Positions 36,913-45,663 are shown, counted from the first letter of the stretch. The stretch is 64,000 nt of DNA from Rhizobium sp. NXC24 (GCF_002944315.1 NZ_CP024311.1:3510501-3574500); one strand, 5' to 3'. Notes: generated by a model not told the origin, from the sequence alone. Numbers and translations: made by a program.

Positions 36913-38434
36913 AATTGGACTGCGCCGGAGGTATCGTCGCAGGCTGCGCCGTGAAAAACGCTTTGGCGTCTGCGGTGAATTGTTCGCGCGACGTTGGCCG
37001 CGTGTAGAACATATGCCCGCCACGATAGAGCTTCAGCGCCACGCGGTCGGCGAAGGCCGGCGGCAGATGATCGAGCACATATTTGTTGACGCCGAAGGGC
37101 ACGATGAGGTCGCTATAGCCCTGCGCCACCAGGAGCCGGAAAGATGGGACGAGGGTCAGCATCTCCTTGATGTCATCTGTCCCGCTTGCATGCAGACGCG
37201 AGCCGCCATTGCGGTCGCCCCAGTTCCAATGCTCATTCACCGAGCTCGACAGCAGATTGTAGGTCATGTCCGTGCGGAAACCGAGTTCGTCGCGTGCATA
37301 GCTGGAGAAAGCGCCGCCATAGGCGCGCACGAAACCGTCGAGGACCGGATCGTCGCTGTGGCCGGCTTCCGATTCCGGATAGGGGTCCGGCGCCAGGAAC
37401 GAAGCGTCGTAGGAACTGACGATATCGGCGCCGTCACCATCGGAATGTTTCTGATATACCCCGCCGAGAAAGCCCTGGTTCTTGGCCACCACATCTTCGG
37501 GAATGCCGGTCAGCTTGGCAACGCGCTCGTAGAAAGCGTGGCCGGCGTCGCCGGTCGGGGGCTTGCCTGCGAGGGTCGGCAGATATTCGTTCAACGCGAA
37601 TTTTTCGGCGTCCGCTACCCCCTGCTCGTTGAAGGCATTTTTCCGCTCCAACTCGGCAGCGGCTAGCGACGGCAATTCGAGTGCCGCGCCAAGCGCAAGA
37701 TCATTCGCTCCAAAGACGAGCCGCCCTTCGATCAGCGGAGACAGCATGACGATGCCGGAAATGAGGATGCCCTGATCCTGCCGCAGGCTGGTGGCGACTT
37801 TCGCCGCGCGCAGCCCGCCATAGCTTTCGCCGAGAATATATTTCGGCGAGGAAGCGCGCCCATTATGGGCGACATAAAGCGCAACGGCCTTGGCAAGGCT
37901 CTCGGCATCCCCGCGCATGTTGTAGAACTCGTTGGCGTCATCCGGCTTGACCGTCCGGCTCCAGCCGGTGCCGATCGGATCGATCAGGACGAGATCGGTA
38001 AAATTCAGCCAGCTATGGGGATTGTCGACGAGCTTGGCGTTGGCCCCGTCGCGCCCGCTGGGGCCGAAATCAACAATGCGTGGTCCGACCAATCCGAGAC
38101 TGAGAAAGGCCGATGCAGCACCCGGGCCGCCGTTGAAGACGAAGGTGACCGGTCTGCCGTCGTCGCGGTTCTTGGCGACATAGGCGGTATAAAAGATCGC
38201 CGCGATGCGTTCGCCGTCCTGGCCGAAGAGATCGAGCGTGCCCGCCGTCGCCGTATAGGGAATGCTTTTGCCATCGGCATTCAGCACATGATCGCTGACC
38301 GCATCCGGCGGCAACAGCGAGAGAATGCCACCGCCGCCGCCAGAGCGGCCCTGTTCCGGCGGCGCGGCGAAGGCGAGCGTCGAGACGAGGGAAAAGACCA
38401 GCGCAAGGCTTGGAACGATCTGGCGAAAAGACAT
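36911..38434 (-). CDS. Exported serine carboxypeptidase-like protein, peptidase S10 family
   Basis: About 507 residues with a signal peptide (MSFRQIVPSLALVFSLVSTLAFA). The catalytic serine is in ILGESYGGLRA, the oxyanion region is FVFNGGPGAASAFL, and an aspartate and histidine follow near the C-terminus (GYSDLIVPFG and LYRGGHMFYTRP). These are the S10 triad elements. The start at 38434 has GGAGG upstream. Bacterial S10 proteins are presumed periplasmic carboxypeptidases, but substrates are not established. It stands alone, divergent from the hydrolase at 38645. Confidence 0.88.
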   Translation of the reverse strand: MSFRQIVPSLALVFSLVSTLAFAAPPEQGRSGGGGGILSLLPPDAVSDHVLNADGKSIPYTATAGTLDLFGQDGERIAAIFYTAYVAKNRDDGRPVTFVFNGGPGAASAFLSLGLVGPRIVDFGPSGRDGANAKLVDNPHSWLNFTDLVLIDPIGTGWSRTVKPDDANEFYNMRGDAESLAKAVALYVAHNGRASSPKYILGESYGGLRAAKVATSLRQDQGILISGIVMLSPLIEGRLVFGANDLALGAALELPSLAAAELERKNAFNEQGVADAEKFALNEYLPTLAGKPPTGDAGHAFYERVAKLTGIPEDVVAKNQGFLGGVYQKHSDGDGADIVSSYDASFLAPDPYPESEAGHSDDPVLDGFVRAYGGAFSSYARDELGFRTDMTYNLLSSSVNEHWNWGDRNGGSRLHASGTDDIKEMLTLVPSFRLLVAQGYSDLIVPFGVNKYVLDHLPPAFADRVALKLYRGGHMFYTRPTSREQFTADAKAFFTAQPATIPPAQSN

Positions 38435-38644
38435 GGGTACGCATCCTCCATCGGCCCCGCGCATCGACGCCGTCGCTTCGAATTCTATTCCACCGACGGC
38501 GAAGGCGGGAACTCAAGAGATGTTGATCGCCGATCCGCCTGCCGCATCCCTTTGAAAGGAAAAGGTCATTGAGCGCCTTCCGGCCATTTGCCAAAGTGCC
38601 CCAGTCGGGGAAACGAACACTCGAACCAGACCGCAAGGAACTTG

Positions 38645-39379
38645 ATGATGAAACAGGATATCGAAATCAACGCTGCCGATGGCGTCGCGAAAGCCGCCAT
38701 CTTCCGCCCCGACAACGGCGTCTCCGCCGAGCGCGGCGTCATTTTCTACATGGATGCCATGGGCCCGCGCCAAGCGCTTTACGACATGGCGCAAAGGCTT
38801 GCTGATTCCGGCTATACCGTGCTGCTGCCCGACCTGTTCTATCGTTTCGGCGCCTATGGTCCGTTCAACGGCACGTCCTTCGGTGATCCGGCCTCGCGCG
38901 AAACAATCATGGGGATGGTGCGCGGCACGACGCAGGAGATGACCAAGCGCGACAGCGCCGCCTTTCTCGATGCGTTGATGGCAGCCGGCGCCACCGGACC
39001 GGTCGGCACCGTCGGCTATTGCATGGGCGGCGCCCGTGCGCTGACCGCAGCGGCCGCCTATTCTAACCGCATCGCCGCCGCCGCCACCTTCCACGGCGGC
39101 AATCTTGCCAGCGACGCGGAAGACAGCCCGCATCGTCTGGCCGCCGACATCAAGGCCCGCGTCTATATCGGCGTTGCTGGCGTCGACAACAGCTTCCCGC
39201 CGGAGCAATCCGCCCGCCTCGCCGAAGCGCTCCGCATAGGCGGGGTCGACCATATGATCGAGAACTATGTCGGCATGGCCCATGGCTGGACGGTGCCGGA
39301 CCACGGTGTCCACGACGAGACCGGCGCCGAACGGCATTGGAAGCGCCTGTTGAACCTCTTTGCCGAGGCTTTGAACTAA
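38645..39379 (+). CDS. Dienelactone hydrolase family protein
   Basis: A 244-residue alpha/beta hydrolase. The nucleophile is Cys126 in GYCMGGARAL, the acid is in GVDNSFPP and the histidine is in GMAHGWTVPD, which is the Cys-Asp-His triad of dienelactone hydrolases. ATG at 38645 has AAGGAAC upstream, and the frame extends to 38588 without conservation. It may open lactones from aromatic or other ring degradation, but no pathway genes accompany it. A terminator-like hairpin follows. Confidence 0.88.
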   Translation: MMKQDIEINAADGVAKAAIFRPDNGVSAERGVIFYMDAMGPRQALYDMAQRLADSGYTVLLPDLFYRFGAYGPFNGTSFGDPASRETIMGMVRGTTQEMTKRDSAAFLDALMAAGATGPVGTVGYCMGGARALTAAAAYSNRIAAAATFHGGNLASDAEDSPHRLAADIKARVYIGVAGVDNSFPPEQSARLAEALRIGGVDHMIENYVGMAHGWTVPDHGVHDETGAERHWKRLLNLFAEALN

Positions 39380-39398
39380 AGACGCTGCAATGCAAAGG

Positions 39399-39430
39399 CA
39401 CCCCGCTTCAGTCCCATCCGAAGCGGGGTG
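39399..39430. terminator. Bidirectional terminator hairpin between convergent genes
   Basis: Perfect 11-bp arms CACCCCGCTTC/GAAGCGGGGTG enclose a 10-base loop. The flanking tract is only moderately T-rich (TTAGTTT on plus). Confidence 0.7.
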
Positions 39431-39471
39431 TTAGTTTGGGGTCTGTGGACCGGAATTGATCGGCCTACGTC

Positions 39472-40158
39472 TCAGAACTTGATCATGTCGATCTTGGTGA
39501 GCGTCGTCTTCTGCGAAACGCCGGGCGCATTGACCATGTGCCAGGCGACATATTGCTCGCCGTAGAGCGTGGTGGACGACATGCCGTCGACGGGAAGGAT
39601 GATGTTCATGCCGTTCAGCGCCGCATCGGTTGCCGTATCGAGAACCGCGCCTTCGGAAGCCGTGCCGGTGACGATCACGGTCTTGATGCCCTTGTCGGCG
39701 AGGATGTTGCGGAGATTGGTGCCGATGAACTTGTCGGGGCCGGACTTGACGATCGGGTCGCTTGCCAGCGGCGCAAGATCCGTGGCGATATCCTGAGGTT
39801 CGCCCACGCCGGCCAAGCTATAGACGACGAACACACGCTTGGCGCGGGCCTCGTCGAGCATCGCCTTCACCTTCGGCACGGAGGCGAGGCAACGCGGTTT
39901 GGTGTTCTTGTTGCACGGCCCCTTGGTCGGGTCCTGCGCGCCATTGAAATCGAGGATCAACAGCGCCGTCGTCTTCGGATCCACCGTCACCGGCTTCAAT
40001 TCCGGCGCTTCCGGCGGCTTTACCTTCTGCCAGTCGTCGATAATGGTCTGGGCGGACGCCGGCATCGCGCCGACGGGACCGATCGCCGCGCTCAAAGCAG
40101 CGAAGCCGACACCGAAAGCGAAGGCTGCCTTTTGCACCATGCTGCGGATATGTCTCAT
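39472..40158 (-). CDS. Exported isochorismatase-fold protein lacking the catalytic cysteine
   Basis: A 228-residue protein with a signal peptide (about residues 1-37, ending PASAQ). The family's aspartate (LLILDFNGAQD, D70) and lysine (VKSGPDKF, K138) are present, but at the position of the nucleophilic cysteine the protein reads GTASEGAVLDTATDA, so Cys is replaced by Ala171. Cysteine hydrolases of this fold cannot work without it, although true isochorismatases use Asp/Lys chemistry. Start at 40158 follows GGAGAGCG. Two other cysteines (PCNKNTKPRC) may form a periplasmic disulfide. Function is unknown. Confidence 0.82.
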   Translation of the reverse strand: MRHIRSMVQKAAFAFGVGFAALSAAIGPVGAMPASAQTIIDDWQKVKPPEAPELKPVTVDPKTTALLILDFNGAQDPTKGPCNKNTKPRCLASVPKVKAMLDEARAKRVFVVYSLAGVGEPQDIATDLAPLASDPIVKSGPDKFIGTNLRNILADKGIKTVIVTGTASEGAVLDTATDAALNGMNIILPVDGMSSTTLYGEQYVAWHMVNAPGVSQKTTLTKIDMIKF

Positions 40159-40310
40159 GAAATCGCTCTCCTGAACCCCATGGGTTCCATTGGCCGGACG
40201 CTGCAACCTAGATAGGTCAAACCTCGGAGATTGATAACGAAACTCTTTGTGATCCCGGCGTTACCGAACAGAAGATTAGAGACTTTGGGAACGCGGTTGA
40301 GACGACCGAT

Positions 40311-40793
40311 TTAGGAGTCGGCCTGTTCCTCCGGCCCGATGGCGGTGTCGTCGCCGCTCTGCAGCTTGCCGAGCAGTCTTTGCAAGGCATGCTTGATTTG
40401 TTCGATCTCTTCCGACCCGGCGATCTCCGCCCAGCGTTCGTCGACCAGACGGCCCGTGGCCATGGCGATCGGCCGCACGCCCTTGCCGCGTTCGGTGAGG
40501 AAGACCAGCCGCCCACGCCGGTCGTTGGGATCCGGGCGGCGCTCGACATAACCCAGCCGTTCGAGCTCTTCGACCGCTTGCGTCATCGTCTGCTTACGCA
40601 CGTGGGCGAGCTTGGTGAGTTCACTGACCTGGATGCCCTCCGGCCGGGCAAAGGTGAAGACGTTGGCATGTGGTGGGCGGATATCGCTGAATCCGGCTTC
40701 GTCCAGCGCAGCTTCGACCGCCTGCGTCCAGTGCTGGTGCACAAGGCGAAGCAAGAGGCCGAGTGGCGGATGGGAGGGAACGCATTTTTCCAT
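40311..40793 (-). CDS. MarR-family transcriptional regulator
   Basis: A 160-residue winged-helix protein. The recognition region reads VSELTKLAHVRKQTMTQAVEELERLGYVERRPDPNDRRGRLVFLTERG, the canonical MarR helix and DNDRR wing. It is divergent from the haloalkane dehalogenase, with 76 bp between starts. That gap contains two copies of a GGTACC-centred sequence, which are probable MarR sites. One copy is only 6 bp from this gene's start, so it should repress itself. Confidence 0.9.
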   Translation of the reverse strand: MEKCVPSHPPLGLLLRLVHQHWTQAVEAALDEAGFSDIRPPHANVFTFARPEGIQVSELTKLAHVRKQTMTQAVEELERLGYVERRPDPNDRRGRLVFLTERGKGVRPIAMATGRLVDERWAEIAGSEEIEQIKHALQRLLGKLQSGDDTAIGPEEQADS

Positions 40794-40799
40794 AGGATA

Positions 40800-40818
40800 T
40801 AGACAGGTACCTGACCAT
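40800..40818. promoter_or_regulatory. MarR operator copy 1
   Basis: TAGACAGGTACCTGACCAT, with a palindromic core AGGTACCT, is repeated 28 bp downstream with one change. Confidence 0.75.
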
Positions 40819-40827
40819 TATGTTAGA

Positions 40828-40846
40828 TAGACAGGTACCTTACCAT
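40828..40846. promoter_or_regulatory. MarR operator copy 2
   Basis: TAGACAGGTACCTTACCAT differs from copy 1 by one base. It lies 24 bp before the dehalogenase start, so binding here would block its promoter or translation start region. Confidence 0.75.
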
Positions 40847-40869
40847 TTCTTCCAGAAAGAGGATACCCT

Positions 40870-41730
40870 ATGCCCTCCATCGATGTGTTGAATTCGACGA
40901 TATTCTATGAGGATGCAGGGAGCGGAACCTCTTTCGTCTTTCTCCACGGCAATCCCACCTCGTCGCATCTCTGGCGGCATATCTCTCCTAACATCGGTGA
41001 GCCCGCGCGCCGTCTCGCGCCCGATCTCATCGGCATGGGCCGCTCGGGCAAACCCGCTATACCCTACCGCTTCGCCGATCACGCCCGCTATCTCGACGCC
41101 TGGTTCGATGCGCTGGAACTCACAGGTGTCGTGCTGGTCGGCCACGACTGGGGCGGCGCGTTGGCCTTCGACTGGGCGGCCCGCAATCCCGAACGGGTGC
41201 GCGGCATCGCCTTCATGGAAACCATCGTCCGACCGATGAACTGGGATGATCTACCGAACGCACGCCCGCGTTATGAGGCGTTGCGCTCGACAGGCACCGG
41301 TGAGGCCAAGGTTCTCGACGAGAATTTCTTCATCGAGCAGGCGCTGCGGGCCACCATCCTCAACGGATTGAGCGACGAGGATCATGCCGTCTATCGCGCA
41401 CCCTACCCCACTCGCGAAAGCCGCCGCCCCCTGCTCGAATGGCCCCGCGCGATGCCGATTGCAGGTGAGCCGGTCGATGTCGTCGCCCGGATCGAAGCCT
41501 ACGACGCCTGGCTGGCGGTGAGCGCGGATGTCCCAAAGCTGCTTCTGACTTTCGACGGTCCGGCGGAGACCCTGTTGATCGGCGAGAGGATGACGGACTG
41601 GTGCCGGGCGAACATCGCCAATCTGGATATCGAAAAATGCGGCCCGGCCCGCCATGTCGCGCCGGAGGATCAACCCGAGGCAATTGCAGCCGCAATCTCC
41701 CGGTGGGCGGATCGGCGGAATCTTCGTTAG
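40870..41730 (+). CDS. Haloalkane dehalogenase (LinB/DhaA-like alpha/beta hydrolase)
   Basis: A 286-residue enzyme with the complete HLD-II catalytic pentad. The nucleophile is Asp93 in GHDWGG, the acid is Glu117 in FMETIVRP, the base is His262 in RHVAPED, and the halide-stabilising residues are Asn28 (HGNPTSSHLW) and Trp94. The order and spacing match LinB-type enzymes, which cleave carbon-halogen bonds to give an alcohol and halide. It is divergent from a MarR gene over tandem operators, which suggests induction by a substrate-like ligand. The natural substrate in rhizobia is not known. Confidence 0.9.
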   Translation: MPSIDVLNSTIFYEDAGSGTSFVFLHGNPTSSHLWRHISPNIGEPARRLAPDLIGMGRSGKPAIPYRFADHARYLDAWFDALELTGVVLVGHDWGGALAFDWAARNPERVRGIAFMETIVRPMNWDDLPNARPRYEALRSTGTGEAKVLDENFFIEQALRATILNGLSDEDHAVYRAPYPTRESRRPLLEWPRAMPIAGEPVDVVARIEAYDAWLAVSADVPKLLLTFDGPAETLLIGERMTDWCRANIANLDIEKCGPARHVAPEDQPEAIAAAISRWADRRNLR

Positions 41731-41775
41731 AAAGCCGGACGGAGCCGAGTGTAAGATGGTGGCGCCATCGCTGAT

Positions 41776-42816
41776 TTACGGCGTGGCCACCGGCCCGTTC
41801 GCCTTTTTCCAGGCCGCGATGCCGCCCTCTATATGACAGGCGGTCGCCAGGCCCGCGTCCTGGGCCGCTTGTACGGCCATCGCCGACCGCTCGCCGAAGG
41901 CGCAATAGAATACGATCCGCTTGCCGGTGGCCTCTGCCAACTCATGCAGCATGCCTCCCGCGCTGATGTTTTCCAGCAAATCCGGATAGGGTGCATGCAG
42001 CGAGCCCGGGATCGTTCCATGCTTTTCACGCTCGCCCTTCTCGCGCAGGTCGACGATCGCGATGTCGGGACGACCGCGCAGCGCCAATGCTTCCGCCGCC
42101 GAAACGGCCCAGCCCTTGCGCGCGATCTCATCCTGATGAAAGCCGACATGAACATTGGCCGGCACAGCCACATCCATCATCTTCGGGTTGGGAAGTTTCA
42201 GATTGTTCATGAGGTCGGCATACTCGTCCGCCGACCGGACCTTGAGGCGCGGATTGAACAGCTTCTCCTCGCCGATGGTGGAAACAGTATCGCCCTTATA
42301 GTCGTGGGCGGGATAGACCAGCGTTTCGTCCGGCAATTTCAGAAGCTTGTTGAAGATCGAATCGTACTGCTGAAGCGGATTGCCGTTCTGGAAATCGGTG
42401 CGTCCGGTGCCGCGAATGAGAAGCGTATCGCCGGTAAACACACGGCCGCCCATGAGGAAGGAATAGGAATCGTCCGTGTGGCCCGGCGTATAAAGTACGT
42501 CGAGGCTCAAACCCTCGATCGCGACACGGTCGCCTTCCGTCACCCGCATGGAAACGACGTCGGCAAGGGTCTGCTCGCCCATCACGGTAATGCAATGGGT
42601 GCGGTCGCGCAGCGCACCCAATCCGGTGATATGGTCGGCATGCAAATGCGTATCCACGGCCTTGACCAGCTTAAGGTCGAGCTCCTCGACGAGCTGAAGA
42701 TAGCGGTCAACCTTCTCGAGCACGGGATCGATGATGAGCGCCTCGCCGCCCCGCCGGCTGGCGATGAGATAGGTGTAGGTACCGGACACGCTGTCGAAGA
42801 GCTGGCGAAAGATCAT
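41776..42816 (-). CDS. Persulfide dioxygenase-rhodanese fusion (Blh/ETHE1-like)
   Basis: A 346-residue two-domain protein. The N-terminal metallo-beta-lactamase fold has THLHADH (H57, H59, D61, H62), the GHTDDS and HDYKGD ligands, and the GRTDF segment of ETHE1-type persulfide dioxygenases. The C-terminal rhodanese domain (about residues 235-346) has active Cys305 in FYCAFGERS. Such fusions oxidise glutathione persulfide and move sulfane sulfur in sulfide detoxification. Start at 42816 has GGGAGCCGC upstream. BigR-type ArsR regulators often control this gene in Rhizobiales, but none is seen here. Confidence 0.9.
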   Translation of the reverse strand: MIFRQLFDSVSGTYTYLIASRRGGEALIIDPVLEKVDRYLQLVEELDLKLVKAVDTHLHADHITGLGALRDRTHCITVMGEQTLADVVSMRVTEGDRVAIEGLSLDVLYTPGHTDDSYSFLMGGRVFTGDTLLIRGTGRTDFQNGNPLQQYDSIFNKLLKLPDETLVYPAHDYKGDTVSTIGEEKLFNPRLKVRSADEYADLMNNLKLPNPKMMDVAVPANVHVGFHQDEIARKGWAVSAAEALALRGRPDIAIVDLREKGEREKHGTIPGSLHAPYPDLLENISAGGMLHELAEATGKRIVFYCAFGERSAMAVQAAQDAGLATACHIEGGIAAWKKANGPVATP

Positions 42817-43064
42817 CTGCGGCTCCCTTGCGCAAGTCTTGCCCCGGATCAAATCTTTTCCTTGGTATAGTTATTCTACATTTCAATAATTTAGGCAACG
42901 GCAAACCATGAGGGAGCTCTTCCCCTTGAATGCGCTGCGCCGATTCTTGGATTTTCTCTCGCAAGAACGCGCTTGACTTAAGAGAAGCCGAGGAAAACTT
43001 TGAGTAATATGGCCGGGACGCTCGTCGTTGAAGCGACCGGCACGATCGAATCGTAGCGATCGGC

Positions 43065-43100
43065 AAAAGAAAACCCCGCCACTTTGGGGGGATGGCGAGG
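43065..43100 (-). terminator. Minus-strand intrinsic terminator T2, non-coding region
   Basis: Minus-strand arms CCTCGCCA/TGGCGGGG (one G-U pair) are followed by TTTTCTTTT. Just upstream on the same strand is a hairpin with perfect 9-bp arms ATTATGATG/CATCATAAT (43110-43131). No coding sequence precedes it. Confidence 0.75.
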
Positions 43101-43152
43101 TGCTAAAGAATTATGATGGCAACATCATAATAGTTCCATGCGCCTCTGCAAC

Positions 43153-43192
43153 AAAAAAAGCGCCCACCTGCTAAGCGGTGACAGGCGGGCGT
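43153..43192 (-). terminator. Minus-strand intrinsic terminator T1, non-coding region
   Basis: Minus-strand arms CGCCCGCCTG/CAGGTGGGCG are followed by C and seven T residues. A possible promoter lies upstream: TTGACG (43238-43233) and TAACTT (43216-43211), 16 bp apart. Confidence 0.85.
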
Positions 43193-43330
43193 CAAATATT
43201 CAACGAATTGAAGTTAAACGATAATTAAATATCGTCAACAGCTAAATAAACTACACCTAAAACTTAACCCCCATCTGACGGCACACAGTATTATCCAACA
43301 TATGGATGAAACGCATTGTGAACCGCCCAG

Positions 43331-43470
43331 AAAAAAGCCCCGCCCATCGGATGAGGCGGGGCAAAGCGGGGAAAGCTCCCTCAGATATGAGAAGGGAGCG
43401 CAGGCAATAAATCAGGACTATCCGAAGCGCACGAGGTCAGTTCTGACCAATGCGGTACGGTGCTGCAGGA
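43331..43470 (-). ncRNA. Candidate small RNA with two hairpins and terminator T3
   Basis: Reading the minus strand, arms GCTCCCT/AGGGAGC (43375-43399) form a first hairpin, a short CU-rich linker follows, and then the terminator hairpin GCCCCGCC/GGCGGGGC ends in six T residues (43336-43331). No ribosome site or conserved open frame lies upstream on this strand, so the transcript is most likely an sRNA. The 5' end is not determined: 43470 is a guess based on typical length. Promoter elements are unclear. Together with T1 and T2 it suggests a small cluster. Confidence 0.4.
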
Positions 43471-43772
43471 AAAAGCAGATCTGTGGCAATCCAAGCCATA
43501 CAATCGGGACATCACAGTGCTCCTTGCCCTTTTTGCGGAGAAGACAACTGCGGCGGCCAAGCCTATGTTCGATCACAACGCCGGCCACTTTTCCATCGTC
43601 CGGCTCGAACGCGCACTGGCCGATCTCGCCGAAAGCGGCAAACCCGTGTAGAATTTCGAACTCGGGCGATACGGTTCAGGCGGTTTTCGGGCGTCCGACA
43701 GCGCGGGTTGGGGGATATGATGACATTGGTTATCGCTTCGCAGCTACAGTTTTCTGCAAGGCCATCATTCCA

Positions 43773-44903
43773 ATGACGGACAGTCTGGCATTTCGTCCTC
43801 ACGAACTGACCCGCCTTTTCCGCGAGGAATGGTTTCTGGCGATCAGCATCCTGACCAGCCTGTTTATCATTAGCTTCGAAGGCGAGCTGTTTCAGCAATT
43901 GTCCAATCCTGTTTGGCTCGCATTCAGTTTCTTTGCACTTTTTGCTGCCGTGCTGGGTTCCGCCCTTTCCGTTGTCCGGCATGCTGACCATCTCGCGGAA
44001 CGGCTTGGGGAGCCGTACGGCACATTGATCCTGACGCTCGCCATCACCTCGATCGAAGTGATGGCCATTTCCGCCGTCATGATCCACGGCGAGAACAACC
44101 CTACCCTCGCCCGTGATACGCTTTTTGCGGTGATCATGATCATCCTCAACGGCATGGTGGGACTATCGTTGCTATTCGGCGGCTGGCGCCGACCGGAGCA
44201 GTCCCATAACCTGCAGGGCGCCAACGCCTATCTCGGCCTTATCGTGCCATTGGCGACGCTCAGTCTCGTCATGCCGAGCTTCCTGTACGGTGCCGCCGGC
44301 CCGCACCCTTCCATGCCGAGACAGATGGTGCTCGGAATCATTTCCGTCGGCCTCTACAGCGTCTTCCTGATGCTTCAGGCGGGCCGCCATCACCATTTTT
44401 TTGCCGACGAGAGCGAGCCGCACGTTAAACCAGACCCTCGCCCTGGCCGAAGGGCGATATGGTTTCACACCGTTTTCCTGTTCGCCTATATGGGGCCGGT
44501 GGTGTTCCTGGTCGAAGAACTCGCCAAGCCGATCGACTACGTGATTGAAACATTGCGTGCGCCTGTCGCTTTCGGCGGCGTCGTCATGGCGGTGCTGGTT
44601 GCCACGCCGGAAGCCATCAGCGCTGTGCGCGCGGCCGCCGCCAACCACTTGCAGCGTTCGATCAATATCTTCTTGGGTTCGGTTCTCTCAACAATCGGGA
44701 TAACCGTGCCCGCCATGCTCGTCGTCAGCTATCTCTTTGCACATCCTGTCACGCTGGGACTTGAAGGCGGCGATCTCGTGATGCTCATCCTGACGCTCGC
44801 CGTCAGTATCATTACCTTCGCCAGCGGCCGGACCCATGTGATGCAGGGTGCCGTTCACCTTGTCCTTTTCCTGTGTTACGTACTGCTCATCTTTCAGCGG
44901 TAA
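43773..44903 (+). CDS. chaA: Calcium/proton antiporter, ChaA-like
   Basis: A 376-residue integral membrane protein of the cation/Ca2+ exchanger superfamily, with about 11 helices. The two alpha repeats are visible: GTLILTLAITSIEVMAISAVMI in the first half and GGVVMAVLVATPEAISAVRAA in the second, each with the conserved acidic residue (E in SIEV, E in TPEA). The frame runs open for 470 bases upstream, but that DNA is non-conserved, so ATG at 43773 is taken. It exports Ca2+ or Na+/K+ in exchange for protons. It is followed 32 bp later by the DedA gene. Confidence 0.9.
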   Translation: MTDSLAFRPHELTRLFREEWFLAISILTSLFIISFEGELFQQLSNPVWLAFSFFALFAAVLGSALSVVRHADHLAERLGEPYGTLILTLAITSIEVMAISAVMIHGENNPTLARDTLFAVIMIILNGMVGLSLLFGGWRRPEQSHNLQGANAYLGLIVPLATLSLVMPSFLYGAAGPHPSMPRQMVLGIISVGLYSVFLMLQAGRHHHFFADESEPHVKPDPRPGRRAIWFHTVFLFAYMGPVVFLVEELAKPIDYVIETLRAPVAFGGVVMAVLVATPEAISAVRAAAANHLQRSINIFLGSVLSTIGITVPAMLVVSYLFAHPVTLGLEGGDLVMLILTLAVSIITFASGRTHVMQGAVHLVLFLCYVLLIFQR

Positions 44904-44935
44904 GGTTCACATCGTCCCGGTCCGGAGCCCCCGAC

Positions 44936-45493
44936 ATGACCATCGAGCTTCTGATCGCGAGATATGGCCTTCTGGCGGTCTTTCTGGGCGCTGCCATCGA
45001 GGGCGAAACCATGGTGATCCTCGGCGGCGTGTTTTCGCATCGTCACCTCATGACCTATTGGAATGCGGCGGCCGCTGCCTGCGCCGGTTCCTTCATCGCC
45101 GATCAGACGCTCTTTTTCATCGGCCGCTATGCCCGGCACTATCCGCGCGTCCAGAAAATCATCGAGAAACCGGCGTTCGCACGCGTCACGCAGCTTCTGG
45201 AGCGCCATCCCACCGGCTTCATCTTCGCTTTCCGCTTTATCTATGGCTTTCGGGCAATCAGTCCGGTCGCCATCGGGATGTCCGGCGTTTCAGCGATAAA
45301 GTTCGTCTTGATCAACGCTGCCGCAGCCCTGGTCTGGGGATCGCTCTTCACCGGGATAGGCTATTTGTTCGGACAGGGTATCGAGCAGACGTTCGGTCAT
45401 CTGCCGCTCCATCACCACGTCCTGATTGCAGCCGGGATTATTATTGTCCTGCTTCTTGTCATGATGACATTCCGAAAAAGCCGGCCTGCGTAG
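44936..45493 (+). CDS. DedA/SNARE-associated family membrane protein
   Basis: A 185-residue protein with about five hydrophobic segments. The DedA signature region is visible: FLGAAIEGETMVILGGVFSHRH, then the amphipathic GRYARHYPRVQKII and FAFRFIYGFRAISPVAIGMSGVS, whose R-x-x-x-x-R arrangement is the conserved arginine pair. Family members are flippases or lipid-carrier transporters needed for membrane homeostasis. It probably forms a transcription unit with the antiporter upstream. Confidence 0.88.
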   Translation: MTIELLIARYGLLAVFLGAAIEGETMVILGGVFSHRHLMTYWNAAAAACAGSFIADQTLFFIGRYARHYPRVQKIIEKPAFARVTQLLERHPTGFIFAFRFIYGFRAISPVAIGMSGVSAIKFVLINAAAALVWGSLFTGIGYLFGQGIEQTFGHLPLHHHVLIAAGIIIVLLLVMMTFRKSRPA

Positions 45494-45663
45494 TCACGTC
45501 AGCCTTCGCCGGGGCGGCGCATATGAATTGCAGGCACGGGACTATTGCAATTTTTAGCAATGGCGCTTCATAGTGTCACATGCCTTAATCCATCGACGCC
45601 GCATGGTTGCCGACGAGGCGCGCATGAAGACTGGAACTCGCAGCTTATTGGGGGGTGTCAGGA

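Noticed and set aside
43065..43370. CRISPR-like repeat array.
   Set aside because: The hairpins differ in sequence and spacing. They are terminators, not direct repeats.
43302..43772. Upstream extension of the antiporter frame, including a zinc-ribbon-like PCPFCGEDNCGG in another frame.
   Set aside because: No conservation or ribosome site is apparent, and the region overlaps terminator hairpins on the minus strand.
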